A DNA stretch of 64,000 nucleotides from Aldehydirespirator sp965219165 (GTDB lineage: Bacteria; Actinomycetota; Acidimicrobiia; Acidimicrobiales; Aldehydirespiratoraceae): NCBI GenBank assembly GCA_965219165.1, contig CBDCMW010000002.1, positions 1,426,001 to 1,490,000 of the forward strand. Direction: 5' to 3'. A model generated the notes under the pieces. It had not been told where the DNA came from, made no database searches, and saw only the letters and a list, made by a program, of their open reading frames with translations. Position numbers and translations under genes: made by a program. Positions within the stretch are counted from its first letter, which is position 1, and each line of letters opens with the position of its first letter. Shown here in pieces: positions 1 through 10,340 of this stretch.

Positions 1-121
1 CAGAGCCGTCGCCTCGGCCCGGTGCGTCGGCTGGCGGGGGACCGTCCGAGCAGGCCGAGGCCACCAGCGCGAGGGCCAGCGGCAACGCCAGAGCCCTGGA
101 TCGCTTGACGGCACCACTCAT
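1..121 (-). CDS. N-terminus of a secreted lipoprotein (cut by window edge)
   Basis: Read on the minus strand from an ATG at 121, the first 40 codons encode a lysine/arginine n-region, a leucine/alanine-rich h-region and a lipobox (VASAC) around residue 20. A Gly/Pro-rich stretch follows. This is a typical lipoprotein signal peptide, so the product should be diacylated on the cysteine and anchored outside the membrane. The rest lies outside the window, so no function can be given. Confidence 0.6.
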   Translation of the reverse strand, partial: MSGAVKRSRALALPLALALVASACSDGPPPADAPGRGDGS

Positions 122-314
122 CGGCCGGGCGCTTCCGATGGTGCGCTGGTTGCATCGGATAGATGGTCGAAACCGCTGACCGCGGCCGGTGGGTTCCTAT
201 AGAGCACGCTGCCTCTCTCGTCACCGTAATCCCTCAGATTCGAGGGCGTCACGGGGTGAGACGTCAGGAGAGGCGCGTTGGTTCCCGGCCTTGGTTGCAA
301 GGCCGGGTGCGGTC

Positions 315-2294
315 CTAGCTGGCGGGCAGCTCCAGCACCCAGCCGATCTGGATCAGGTCGGGATTGGTGAGGCTTCGGCCGTCAGCCTGGGCCTTGCCCC
401 GGTTGAGGTCGAAGATCTCCTCCCAGCGGGCGCCGGCTCCGAGGTGGATCCGGGCCAGCCTCCAGAGGCTGTCGCCTCGCCGGACGGTCACCGTCGTGGC
501 CTCCGGCTCGGGCTCCTCCTCGGGCGCTAGGGCAACGATCCGGTCGTCGCCGCCCTCGGGGTAGTCCGCGGCGGTGATCGTGCCGCCGAGGTCGTCCGAG
601 ATGTAGTTGGCCAGGGCCTGCTGGTAGCTGACGCCCAGCTTGGTGAATTCGATGTCGGCCAGCGGGTAGCAGTCGCCACCGTTGGCCAGGAAGTCGATGG
701 TGGTCAGCACCACCGGATCTCCAGGCACCACTGCGCCGCCGCGCACGATCGCAGTGCCGTCGTCGAGCGTCACGTCGCGGATCCTCGACCCGGGATTTCC
801 GGCCAGCGAGCAGTCGCCGGCCCGGTCGGTCTCGCGGGCCGGAGCCGACGGATCGTAGGTGAACGTGAACCCCGAGACCTGCGGGAACTGGCCCCCAGCG
901 CCCGGGATCCGGTCGACGGCCTGCTCGAGCAGCACATGGAAGGTCTCGCGGGACACCTCGCCCACAACAACGAAGTTGCGGAACGGGGCGATGTCCCATG
1001 TGTCGCCGGCGGTGATGGGCCCTGCCGGTATCACGGCGTCATTGCGGATTCCGCCGCCGTTCTGTATCGCCGCGTCCGGCACACCAGTGCCGAAGTCCTC
1101 CGCCAGGTTTGTGGCCGTGGCCCGCAGAGCGTCGGCGTGGAGGTTGCCCTGGTTGGACGAGCCGGTGCGCACACTGGCACGACGCCCGTCCAGGTCGACC
1201 TCGCTCTGGCCGATCACATTGGCGTCGACCTCGGCCACGGCCGCGGCCAGGGGCTCGACCACGCTGGACTGCACCGCCGGGTCGGGCGCCACGTCGAAGC
1301 TGACGCCGACCGAGCGGCCGGTGTGGCTCACGATGCTGCCGTCGCCGTCGAAGGTGACCGTCAGCGCTCCGATGCAGCGGTAGCCGCCGGGTGCGGTGAT
1401 CACGGGGACCTCGGTGCCGGTCGAGTCCTCGACCAGCAGCGGGTACGGGCCGGCGGGCTTGTCATCGGGCATGCAGGTGTCGCCCTCGTTGCGCAGCAGG
1501 TCGTCGCCGCCGCCGGCGATCACCACGTCCACTCCGGCCAAGTCGGCCACCAGGGCGATCTCCTCGGACACTCCCTGGAGGTGGCTGACCAGGATGATCT
1601 TGTTCACTCCCTGCGCGGCCAGTGACTCGGCCTCGGCCTGCACCGCGGCCAGCACGTCGGATATCACCACGTTGCGGGGCGATGAGATGTTGGGGAGCAG
1701 GGGAGTGACTGCGCCGATCACGCCGACCTGCTGACCGCCGGCGTCCACGACGGTGCTGGCGGCCAGCTTGTCGGAGTCCACCAGCGCCTGGAGCACGGGC
1801 TCGTTGGAGAAGTCGGCGTTGGCCGACAGGAACGTCACCGGCGGATCGAACCCCTCGATGAAGCGGGCGGTCACGTCGGGGCCGAAGTCGAAGTCGTGGT
1901 TCCCCAGCGCCATGGCGTCGTAGAGGCCGCTCAGCGCCACCGAGTCATAGAGGGCACCGTCGCGGGCCAGCGAGATCCCGAGTTCCTGCGAGGCCAGGAA
2001 GTTGTCGCCCGAGGTGAGGGTGACGACTCCCGCGCCGGCGGCGGCCGCAGCGGCCTGCATCAGCTTCACCTGGGTCGCGAAGCGGGCCACGCCGGGGAAG
2101 CCGGCGTCGGCATCGGGCAGCAGTTTCGACTCGCCGTCGTTGTTGTGCAGGATCGTCAGCGTGAACGTGTCGGCGCTGATGGGCTCCGGGGTGGGCTGAG
2201 CGCCGGCCGGCAGCGACAGCGATGCGACCATCGCGGCCACCAGGGCCATGACGGTTACTAGGGCGAGCGGCTTCCTCGGGCTCGTGACTGTCAT
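315..2294 (-). CDS. Secreted 5'-nucleotidase / 2',3'-cyclic phosphodiesterase family protein with C-terminal LysM domain
   Basis: This protein (659 aa) belongs to the UshA/CpdB-like bimetal phosphoesterase family, which hydrolyses extracellular nucleotides. A signal peptide ending near PAGAQP precedes the metallophosphatase domain. Visible metal motifs are HNNDGES and GNHDFDFG, followed by the 5'-nucleotidase C-terminal domain with QNGGGIRND. After an acidic proline linker the last ~55 residues form a LysM-like module (VRRGDSLWRLA), probably for peptidoglycan attachment. The ATG at 2294 is chosen because an AGGAGG ribosome-binding site sits just upstream and the signal peptide begins there; the reading frame is open further upstream without those signals. 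Family assignment is firm; exact substrate is not known. Confidence 0.9.
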   Translation of the reverse strand: MTVTSPRKPLALVTVMALVAAMVASLSLPAGAQPTPEPISADTFTLTILHNNDGESKLLPDADAGFPGVARFATQVKLMQAAAAAAGAGVVTLTSGDNFLASQELGISLARDGALYDSVALSGLYDAMALGNHDFDFGPDVTARFIEGFDPPVTFLSANADFSNEPVLQALVDSDKLAASTVVDAGGQQVGVIGAVTPLLPNISSPRNVVISDVLAAVQAEAESLAAQGVNKIILVSHLQGVSEEIALVADLAGVDVVIAGGGDDLLRNEGDTCMPDDKPAGPYPLLVEDSTGTEVPVITAPGGYRCIGALTVTFDGDGSIVSHTGRSVGVSFDVAPDPAVQSSVVEPLAAAVAEVDANVIGQSEVDLDGRRASVRTGSSNQGNLHADALRATATNLAEDFGTGVPDAAIQNGGGIRNDAVIPAGPITAGDTWDIAPFRNFVVVGEVSRETFHVLLEQAVDRIPGAGGQFPQVSGFTFTYDPSAPARETDRAGDCSLAGNPGSRIRDVTLDDGTAIVRGGAVVPGDPVVLTTIDFLANGGDCYPLADIEFTKLGVSYQQALANYISDDLGGTITAADYPEGGDDRIVALAPEEEPEPEATTVTVRRGDSLWRLARIHLGAGARWEEIFDLNRGKAQADGRSLTNPDLIQIGWVLELPAS

Positions 2295-2401
2295 CGTGGG
2301 GCCTCCTGGCGGCATATAGATCAGGCGAAGGGGGGTGGAGCGCAACCTATCGGCCCGTGCGTCCGCCGTAAAGCGCTGATCGACTCTTAGCGACCTTCGC
2401 A

Positions 2402-2482
2402 CGAACCGATGAGTTCACGCCATCCACCAGATCGACGTGGCCGACGCTGCCCGCTACGACATCACCGGCGGCCGGGCCACCT
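2402..2482 (+). pseudogene. Internally deleted remnant of a short-chain dehydrogenase gene
   Basis: This 80-bp stretch matches two separate parts of the intact SDR genes at 7944 and 10615, joined directly. Its left half reads AIHQIDVADAA and corresponds to the region about 50 codons into those genes. Its right half reads YDITGGRAT and corresponds to their last ten codons. The intervening ~500 bp are missing, and alignment of the first ~15 bp needs one single-base gap. It is a decayed third copy of the SDR family found further right. The terminal stop is also lost. Confidence 0.7.
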
Positions 2483-2483
2483 G

Positions 2484-4355
<1,872 letters not shown>

Positions 4356-4530
4356 GGTGAGCCTCAGGCCCGCTGCTGCGGCCGTCGTGAGGAGGCGAGA
4401 GAGAGGATGACACGAGGATAAGCAGCGCTTCGGCCCGCAGGGTCAACGATACCGTTCGATGCCGCCTCACAAGCCCCAAAGAGCCAATATCAGAACCAGG
4501 TGGACTTCTACGGGTGCCGCTTCGTCGGGC

Positions 4531-5526
4531 TCAGGGACTGGCCTGTCGTGGCGCCGACAGCCGGCGGAGCCGTTCGGTCACCATCTGGTCGCCATCGGGC
4601 GTTCCGTCGTGGAACGACCCGATCAACTCGTCGAGGGGCGACTCGAGTCCGCCGTAGTTGCATTCGATGAAGCGGTGATGGAGCTGGTGGTGGAAGTCGC
4701 CCACCTCGAGCCGCTGGCGCAAGGGGAGCCGGACCGCGTCATAGCCGGTGTGGCTCATCGGTGCGCCGACGGTGTGGTGCATCATCGCGAAGAGCATGTG
4801 CACTCCGCTGGACGGCAGCACGAGGAACAGCACGATGTCGCTGTACAGGACCATGTGCTCCAGCGGATGCATGGACAGTCCCGACCACGGACCGATGTTG
4901 AGGTTGCGGTGGTGCCAGCAGTGGACATGCGCGTACACCGGGCCCCGGTGCAGCAGCCAGTGGCCGGCCCCGAAGTAGAGAACCGACCAGATGGGGACCA
5001 GGCCCAGCAGCACCACGAACCACACCGGGTTGTCGTCGAAGGACCAGTGCGGTGCGATGCCGTTCGCGTGCGCCCACCAGCCCAGCGACTCCCAGGCGGT
5101 GGCCACCAGCATCGCCGGCACGAGGCTCAGGAACATGTTGTCCTTCACCTGGTCGTTGAAGAGGAACAGGCTCTTGTTCTTCGTCATCGGCCGCGCGTCG
5201 TAGCGCAGGCCGTCTCCCTGGGCCCGGTAGCGCTGCAGGAACAGGTGCAGCCCGCCGGCCACCACCGTCAGCAAGACGATGTTGCGGACCCAGATCTCCA
5301 ACATCCAGCCCAACCGCAACGATTCCGCCTCGGCGAGGGACGGGCTCGCCCACTCCCACAGAGCGAAGGCCACCGCCAGCATGAACACCCGCGACGTGAG
5401 GGGCCTCCAGGTCTTGACCAGATGGCGACCGATGGCCGCCGGCCGCAACGGCCAGTGCAGGAACGGCGCCGACCGCAGCGGCAGATCGGGCGTGTAGTTC
5501 CAGGCCTGCCGCTTCCTGGCGGTCAT
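4531..5526 (-). CDS. Fatty acid hydroxylase / sterol desaturase superfamily membrane enzyme
   Basis: A 331-aa integral membrane di-iron oxygenase of the sterol desaturase/fatty acid hydroxylase superfamily. Hydrophobic segments occur near residues 45-60, 80-100, 135-155 and 180-200. The histidine clusters that bind the iron pair are visible as GHWLLHRG, HVHCWHHR, HPLEH and FHHQLHHR, in the family order. The ATG at 5526 is preferred because the longer open frame would run antisense through the neighbouring VOC gene. A short fragment of a homologous gene survives at 8905-8972. The substrate (lipid, sterol or carotenoid) cannot be decided from sequence. Confidence 0.85.
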   Translation of the reverse strand: MTARKRQAWNYTPDLPLRSAPFLHWPLRPAAIGRHLVKTWRPLTSRVFMLAVAFALWEWASPSLAEAESLRLGWMLEIWVRNIVLLTVVAGGLHLFLQRYRAQGDGLRYDARPMTKNKSLFLFNDQVKDNMFLSLVPAMLVATAWESLGWWAHANGIAPHWSFDDNPVWFVVLLGLVPIWSVLYFGAGHWLLHRGPVYAHVHCWHHRNLNIGPWSGLSMHPLEHMVLYSDIVLFLVLPSSGVHMLFAMMHHTVGAPMSHTGYDAVRLPLRQRLEVGDFHHQLHHRFIECNYGGLESPLDELIGSFHDGTPDGDQMVTERLRRLSAPRQASP

Positions 5527-5579
5527 GGCCGAAGCGTAGCCACGAGTCAGGTTCCTGATGCGCCACGGCACCGGATCGA

Positions 5580-5987
5580 TCACGACATCTGGATGAACTC
5601 CACCCAGTTGCCGTCGGGATCCTCCACCATGGCGATGGTCACGCCGGGGCGGATCTCTCGCAGAGGCCACACGATCGGCGTGCCGGCTGCCTCGCAGTCG
5701 GCCACCGCGGCCGCGATGTCGTCCACGGCGACCGTGAAGTAGCGCATGCCGGTGCACGCCTCGACGCCGCCGCCCACCCCCGCCGGCATGTCGCTTGTCA
5801 TCGTCACCAGCTTCAGCACGCTGTCATTGCAGCGGAGTCGGTCCATCCGGGCGATCCCCACCGCCTCCAGTGCCATCGTGGCCTCGAACTCGAGGCCGAC
5901 GACGTCCCGGTAGAACTCGAGCATCGCGTCGCCGTTGTTGGTCACGATGCCGAGATCGAGGCCTGCTTTGGTGATGGTACGCGCCAT
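5580..5987 (-). CDS. VOC (glyoxalase/bleomycin resistance) family protein
   Basis: A 135-aa single-domain protein of the vicinal oxygen chelate superfamily, with the paired beta-alpha-beta-beta-beta modules typical of glyoxalase I and related metal enzymes. The first module runs LGIVTNNGDAMLEFY; the second runs FTVAVDDIAAAV and ends with the common tail VEDPDGNWVEFIQ. The start at 5987 is supported by a GGAGGA ribosome-binding site a few bases upstream. It lies 53 bp upstream of the hydroxylase on the same strand and may be cotranscribed. Substrate unknown. Confidence 0.85.
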   Translation of the reverse strand: MARTITKAGLDLGIVTNNGDAMLEFYRDVVGLEFEATMALEAVGIARMDRLRCNDSVLKLVTMTSDMPAGVGGGVEACTGMRYFTVAVDDIAAAVADCEAAGTPIVWPLREIRPGVTIAMVEDPDGNWVEFIQMS

Positions 5988-6184
5988 GATTCTTCCTCCA
6001 GTGGCGGCAGCTGTCGGGTCTTCAGTGAAGCAGCGAGCCAGGCACCGCGCCAGCGAGCCCTGCACTACGCGGGCCGCAGCCGGGCAAGCACCTACGATGT
6101 GGAGACGGAGCGTGATCCGCCAAACGAACGGGCGAAGCGTTATTCGCATATGAAAGGAGAATGCCCAGGGTCGGGTAGGATGAG

Positions 6185-7177
6185 ATGGTGGACGCCGTGA
6201 TCCGATCAAGCGCTGAGACGCGAATGGCTGAGGCGCGCTGGGACGGGAACCCGGCGTGTCCTGCGTGCGGCAGCGTCCGTTGCGGCCCAGGCGGAGCGGG
6301 GCGTTCGGAGTGGCGCGGGTGGCGTTGCCGAGATTGCCGCAAGCGCTTCACGGTGACGACCGGCACGTCGCTGCATTCCACGAAGCTCAGACCCGGCGAG
6401 TGGATCGCCGTCGTCGAGATCGACGAACCCACTGCGGCGGCGGTCGCGGCCGTGATCGGCGTGTCGCATGTCACTGCTCGCAAGGTTGCCGGACTGCTGA
6501 GACCCATTCGGGGTGAGCACCCCGACGTGCGGCTGCGGCGCCTGCTGCGATCTCGTCCTGCTCGGACGCCGACCGTTGACCGCTGGCTGGTCGACCCGCT
6601 GCCGGCGACCGTGGCGCGGCAGGGCAACCCGCTCGTCGGACTCAGCGACGGGACGAAGGCAACCTTGAACGCCCTGCGCGCCCGGCCCTTCGGCGCCACA
6701 GCACGCAAGCTGGCGAACCTCAGCGGCGTTTCATACGCCCAGACGCTGCGCTGTCTGGCTCGCTTGGAGCGGCTGGGATGGGCGAGGACCGAAGCGGCGA
6801 TGATCCCGTGCGGGTACGAGTCCAAGCGGGTGAGGCTGTGGAGCCTGTCGTGGTCGCCGCGATGCATGCATGCCCTCGGTTGCTTGCGCTTCGTTCCGCC
6901 ACAGAGCCGGGAGCATCCGGCCGAGCAGGTGCCTCCAAGGTTCTGGCGATGCTTCTGGTCCGGAGCCTCTGCGGAGGCACTCCGGGTGTCGAAACACGGC
7001 TTGTATATCGCCGAGACGCTGATCGGCGGACGCGACCCGTGTGCGAGGGCATGGGCGATCTCCAACCTGCCCACCGATGTGCTCAGGCAGTGCCGAGCCT
7101 TGCGTGGATGCGACACCGGGCTTCTCGCTGAGTTGATCGACTCGGAGATCAGACGGAGAGCAGATGAGCGACGTTGA
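6185..7177 (+). CDS. Antitoxin-like regulator: transposase-type zinc ribbon + winged helix, partner of an AbiEii-type nucleotidyltransferase
   Basis: A 330-aa protein that overlaps the downstream nucleotidyltransferase by 14 nt, as in AbiEi/AbiEii toxin-antitoxin operons. Residues ~25-70 form a CPACG...CRDCRKRF zinc ribbon followed by TGTSLHSTK, a combination characteristic of the N-terminus of IS1595-family transposases; no transposase catalytic domain follows. A winged-helix segment occupies ~165-205 and a conserved C-terminal domain with PPRFWRCFW covers ~245-320. The C-terminal half aligns with the product of the 12455 gene, whose N-terminus is a different DNA-binding fold. A short inverted repeat (GCGAA/TTCGC at 6132-6147) just upstream could be an operator. 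An alternative ATG exists 13 codons downstream. The antitoxin role is inferred from operon position. Confidence 0.65.
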   Translation: MVDAVIRSSAETRMAEARWDGNPACPACGSVRCGPGGAGRSEWRGWRCRDCRKRFTVTTGTSLHSTKLRPGEWIAVVEIDEPTAAAVAAVIGVSHVTARKVAGLLRPIRGEHPDVRLRRLLRSRPARTPTVDRWLVDPLPATVARQGNPLVGLSDGTKATLNALRARPFGATARKLANLSGVSYAQTLRCLARLERLGWARTEAAMIPCGYESKRVRLWSLSWSPRCMHALGCLRFVPPQSREHPAEQVPPRFWRCFWSGASAEALRVSKHGLYIAETLIGGRDPCARAWAISNLPTDVLRQCRALRGCDTGLLAELIDSEIRRRADERR

Positions 7178-7865
7178 CGGCCTAGCCGACGTCCTGCCCG
7201 ACAACTTGCGCAGAGTCTGGCCCCTGGCCGCACAGTTCGCCCAGCGAGTGAACGGTGTGTTGATGGGCGGCACTGCCGTGGCGCTGCATCTTCGACACCG
7301 CGTCTCTGAGGATCTCGACGTGATGACGCTGCGCAAGTTCTCTGGCAGGACACTCGAGCGACACGCGAAGCAGGTCGCCGACGTGGACACGATCGAGGCG
7401 TCGGACGGAATGTTCCATGCCTACGTCAACGGCGTGAAGGTTGATGTCTTCCGCGCTCTGCCGACCAACGAGGTGCAACCGAGCGAGATGCGCCAGATTC
7501 AGCGGGGGCCGGTGATCAGCGGCCTTCGCGTCGGCTCGATCCCGGACCTGATGGCGACCAAGCTGGACGTCATCATGTACCGACCCAAGCTGCGCGACTA
7601 TCTCGACCTCGCGGAGCTCGACCGGTCTGGGGCATGCCGGCTCGAGCCCGGGCTCGGCTACTACTGCCGGCGGTTCGGCTACACACACCCGCCTCAGGTG
7701 CTCAGCCGTGTGATCGCACTGCTCGACAACCCCGGTGCGCTCCCAGAAGACCCGCTCTACAGCAGCCGCCGCGACGATGCGCTGCAGCACTTGCGCAGCC
7801 GTGTCCCCAGCCTGCAAGACCACCTCGCCGACATGCGCGACCGCGATGCTGACCATGCCGAATGA
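7164..7865 (+). CDS. AbiEii-type nucleotidyltransferase (toxin candidate)
   Basis: A 233-aa protein of the nucleotidyltransferase AbiEii/AbiGii toxin family. The polymerase-beta-like core is visible as MGGTAVALHLRHR followed by SEDLDVM, giving the GG and DxD-type metal-binding residues, with a further acidic strand at VKVDVF. The segment SIPDLMATKLDVI and RDYLDL is the family-specific second helix block. The start overlaps the upstream antitoxin-like gene, implying translational coupling. Known AbiE-type toxins transfer nucleotides to tRNA or other acceptors and act in phage abortive infection; this activity is inferred here. It is a homologue of the gene at 13195. Confidence 0.75.
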   Translation: MSDVDGLADVLPDNLRRVWPLAAQFAQRVNGVLMGGTAVALHLRHRVSEDLDVMTLRKFSGRTLERHAKQVADVDTIEASDGMFHAYVNGVKVDVFRALPTNEVQPSEMRQIQRGPVISGLRVGSIPDLMATKLDVIMYRPKLRDYLDLAELDRSGACRLEPGLGYYCRRFGYTHPPQVLSRVIALLDNPGALPEDPLYSSRRDDALQHLRSRVPSLQDHLADMRDRDADHAE

Positions 7866-7943
7866 GCGCCCCACCCGCGGGGGTGTTTCACCCTCCGCCG
7901 GCTCGGACCGCTCGGCTCGCAACCCGAGGGCGGAGACGCTGCG

Positions 7944-8654
7944 ATGACGGCGGGGCGGAGGGCGCTCGTGACCGGCGCAGGATCAGGCATCGGCGCAGCC
8001 TGCGTTGACCAGATCCTGGCCCAGGGGCACGACGTGGTGGCCGTGGACCTGCGGGCCGGCCGGATGGCGGCACGAGCCGAAGAGCTGCGCGCCATCGTTG
8101 AGATCGACGTGGCCGACGCTGCCGCCGTGGACGCCATCGACGGCATCGATGAGATCGACATAGTGGTGCAGTGCGCGGCCATTGCGGGACCGGTCGTGCC
8201 GCTTACGGATGTGTCGCCCGGCGACTGGGACCGAGTCATGGCTGTCAACGTCTCGGGCGTGGTCAACGTGATGAGGGCCACGTTGCCGGGAATGGTGCGG
8301 CGCGGCTGGGGCCGCGTGGTCAACGTCGCCAGCATCGCGGGCAAGGAGGGCAATCCAACACAGTCGGCGTACTCGGCCAGCAAGGGTGCGGTCATCGCGC
8401 TAACCAAGTCGGTGGCCAAGGAGCTCGCCACAGCCGGTGTGCTGGTCAACTCGGTGGCCCCGACCGTCACCGACACGCCGCTGCTGGGCCCGGCGTCGCA
8501 GGAAGTGCTGGACTTCATGGTGGCCAAGATCCCGATGGGTCGGATGTGCCAGCCGACCGAGGTTGCCGCGCTGGTGGGCTGGCTGTGCTCGGAGGAGTGC
8601 TCCTTCAGCACCGGCGCCTGCTACGACATAACCGGCGGCCGGGCCACCTACTGA
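7944..8654 (+). CDS. Short-chain dehydrogenase/reductase (copy 1)
   Basis: A 236-aa classical SDR, NAD(P)-dependent oxidoreductase. The Rossmann glycine motif VTGAGSGIGA is at residues 9-18, the catalytic Ser in NVASIAGKEG near 125 and the YSASK tetrad motif near 138. The usual NNAG is altered to QCAAIAG. It is strongly similar, at DNA level too, to the gene at 10615, which is followed by an epimerase gene coupled through TGATG. Here the stop codon is followed by a short stretch resembling the start of that epimerase and then by unrelated gene debris, so this copy appears to have lost its partner. Sugar or 3-oxoacyl substrate is possible. Confidence 0.88.
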   Translation: MTAGRRALVTGAGSGIGAACVDQILAQGHDVVAVDLRAGRMAARAEELRAIVEIDVADAAAVDAIDGIDEIDIVVQCAAIAGPVVPLTDVSPGDWDRVMAVNVSGVVNVMRATLPGMVRRGWGRVVNVASIAGKEGNPTQSAYSASKGAVIALTKSVAKELATAGVLVNSVAPTVTDTPLLGPASQEVLDFMVAKIPMGRMCQPTEVAALVGWLCSEECSFSTGACYDITGGRATY

Positions 8655-8711
8655 CAGAGGCCGAGCGGATAGGTAGAAACGCTGCGGCAGCGGTTTCAGG
8701 TCGCGCAGCTC

Positions 8712-8905
8712 ATGCCCCATCTGGCGCCAAACATCTGGTGGTGGAACCGCAGTACGGTCTTCAGCATCGACCGATTGCGCTCCGACATCGGCTGGGAGCC
8801 GCAGCACGACCTGGCCTCGATGTTCGAGCACACCTTCGAGTGGTACCAGCGCTCGGGCCGCGCCCAGGCCGACGCGACCCGCTTCGACTGGTCCTTCGAG
8901 GACGC
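8712..8905 (+). pseudogene. C-terminal fragment of a sugar-nucleotide epimerase/dehydratase-type gene
   Basis: The open frame encodes IGWEPQHDLASMFEHTF and neighbouring residues. This is the kind of sequence found near the C-terminus of extended SDRs (NAD-dependent epimerase/dehydratases), where the last helices pack against the substrate domain. No Rossmann domain precedes it; it lies 57 bp after the stop of the SDR gene at 7944. The reading frame then runs without break into unrelated DNA. It is interpreted as a truncated relic. It is not a piece of the epimerase at 11325, whose C-terminus differs. Confidence 0.55.
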
Positions 8906-8972
8906 CCGGTGTGGCTTCTCGGCGCTCCGATGGTGTGGTGCATCAGCGCGAACAGCATGTGCACACCGCGGA
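8905..8972 (-). pseudogene. Fragment of a fatty-acid hydroxylase/sterol desaturase gene
   Basis: On the minus strand this short block translates as HMLFALMHHTIGAP, nearly identical to HMLFAMMHHTVGAP in the intact hydroxylase gene at 4531-5526. The nucleotide match extends over about 65 bp with only a handful of substitutions. Nothing recognisable of the rest of the gene flanks it. It abuts the epimerase fragment on its left, so 8655-9007 is a patchwork of unrelated gene pieces. Confidence 0.6.
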
Positions 8973-9007
8973 TCGCCGTCAGCGTTCACGCCCGGCGGCC
9001 TAGACCG

Positions 9008-9475
9008 CTATTGCCAGTGATCGATGAGGCCGCGTGCCTGGTTGGCCCGTTCCCTCTTGTGCTGGGCACGTCTGCGCAGATCCCATGCCTTGAACTCATC
9101 GCCGACGGCGTCGGCCGTCTCAGCCCGCCCAGCGAGCTTCTGTACCTTGCGGTCGTAGTACCCGGTCGCCCACGCGCAGTAGCGGCCCATCAGCGGGGGG
9201 ACAGCCGTCGCCGCGGCGACCTCCTCGGCGGATGCGGTCGCCTCCAGGCGCGCGACCACCCGCCGCAGCCGCCAGTGCGCCACATAGCGGATCAGAAGAC
9301 AAACGCCTGTCAGGGTGAGCACGGCACTGTAGGGACCGACCCACACCAGTACCCACATCGTTGTCCACAGCACCAGGCTCAGCACTCCCAGACCCGTAGC
9401 AAATCGGTCAGTGCTGTAACGGACGAGACGCCCGTCGGACCAGGTCGCCCGAGCGAAGACGTCACCGAGCCGCAT
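9008..9475 (-). CDS. Hypothetical membrane protein
   Basis: A 155-aa protein with two closely spaced transmembrane segments (about residues 30-65: VLSLVLWTTMWVLVWV and VLTLTGVCLLI), followed by a basic, alanine-rich helical tail ending in RRAQHKRERANQARG. The start ATG overlaps the stop of the upstream gene as TGATG, so translation is probably coupled to it. I do not recognise the family. The gene pair with its secreted upstream partner has no clear relationship to the SDR genes on either side. Confidence 0.55.
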   Translation of the reverse strand: MRLGDVFARATWSDGRLVRYSTDRFATGLGVLSLVLWTTMWVLVWVGPYSAVLTLTGVCLLIRYVAHWRLRRVVARLEATASAEEVAAATAVPPLMGRYCAWATGYYDRKVQKLAGRAETADAVGDEFKAWDLRRRAQHKRERANQARGLIDHWQ

Positions 9476-10284
9476 CAGCAGCCGTTGCGGTTGCGGCCGT
9501 TGCAGGTGCTGGTCGGCCGCTGGCCCGGAGCGTTCGAGTTGCCGCTGGTGAGCGCGCCCCTGTTGCGCCACGCGGTCCCGACGACTACGGGGGCTAGGAA
9601 GTACGCGGACGCGGCGATATACGCGCAGCTCGGGGTACCTATGCAAATCGCGACCGCGATGGGTACGAACACCGGGTCCGCCACGACGGGATACGCGGCA
9701 CGTTGATGGTCGACGGTCTGCACGAGGGTTGTGCCGTCGAGAGTGTAGTGGGTGGGGACCATCTTGGCGGCCGCGTCGATGGCCCACGGCGCGAGGATGC
9801 CGGCGACCTCGTTGCCGTCGGTGTCGAAGAACCGCACGGATCCGTCGGGGTGCACTGTTGCGGTGTGCCCGGCGGGCACTGCGTTCTCGAAACGGTACTC
9901 GGTGGGGGCGTCGGCGCTGGCGATGATCACGACAGCCATCAGCGACGACTCCGTCGCAAACGTCACCAATTCGGTGTTGTCGTCGGCTCGCACGACTGTC
10001 ACGTCTGCTGGGACGAGTTCGCCTGGCAGCCACACAGTGTCATAGGTGGCGGCGCCAGTGTCCGCGACGGGATCGGCTGGCGCCAACAGATCGCCAGCCG
10101 CGTTATCGTCGCCGTCGTCGTTGTCGTCGCTGTCAGACTCGTCGCCGGTCGTGACGGTACTGTCGGGCGAATCGAGCAAATCGCCCGGCGCGGCCGCCGC
10201 AGGTGCCCCTGTCACAAGCATTGACGCTAACAGTGCAGTTGTTGCGAACAGTGCGCACTGGCACGAACGTCATGTGTTCATCAT
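9475..10284 (-). CDS. Hypothetical secreted protein with an in-frame TGA at codon 5
   Basis: A good ribosome-binding site (CAGGAGGT at about 10293-10300) precedes tandem ATG codons at 10284 and 10281. The frame then meets TGA at 10272-10270. Beyond it the same frame encodes a clean signal peptide (ALFATTALLASM, then GAPAAAA) and ~230 residues of an extracellular protein with an Asp/Ser-rich segment (DESDSDDNDDGDD), a beta-rich middle containing VHPDGSVRFFDTDGNEV and a hydrophobic C-terminal region. The first internal ATG is at 10221, inside the signal peptide, so reinitiation there would remove most of it. Either a nonsense mutation (CGA to TGA would do) has silenced the gene, or TGA is read through. 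Family unknown. Confidence 0.55.
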
Positions 10285-10340
10285 GGTTCCGACCTCCTGG
10301 ATTCAGTCTCGCCGCACCTGTGGGTGCAGTGACCGCAGTT

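Noticed and set aside
6132..6147. GCGAA/TTCGC inverted repeat as a definite operator
   Set aside because: Five-base arms are too short to separate from chance; it is only mentioned as a candidate in the adjacent gene entry.
10270..10272. Selenocysteine at the early TGA
   Set aside because: No SECIS-like hairpin was found directly downstream and position 5 of a signal peptide is an implausible selenocysteine site.
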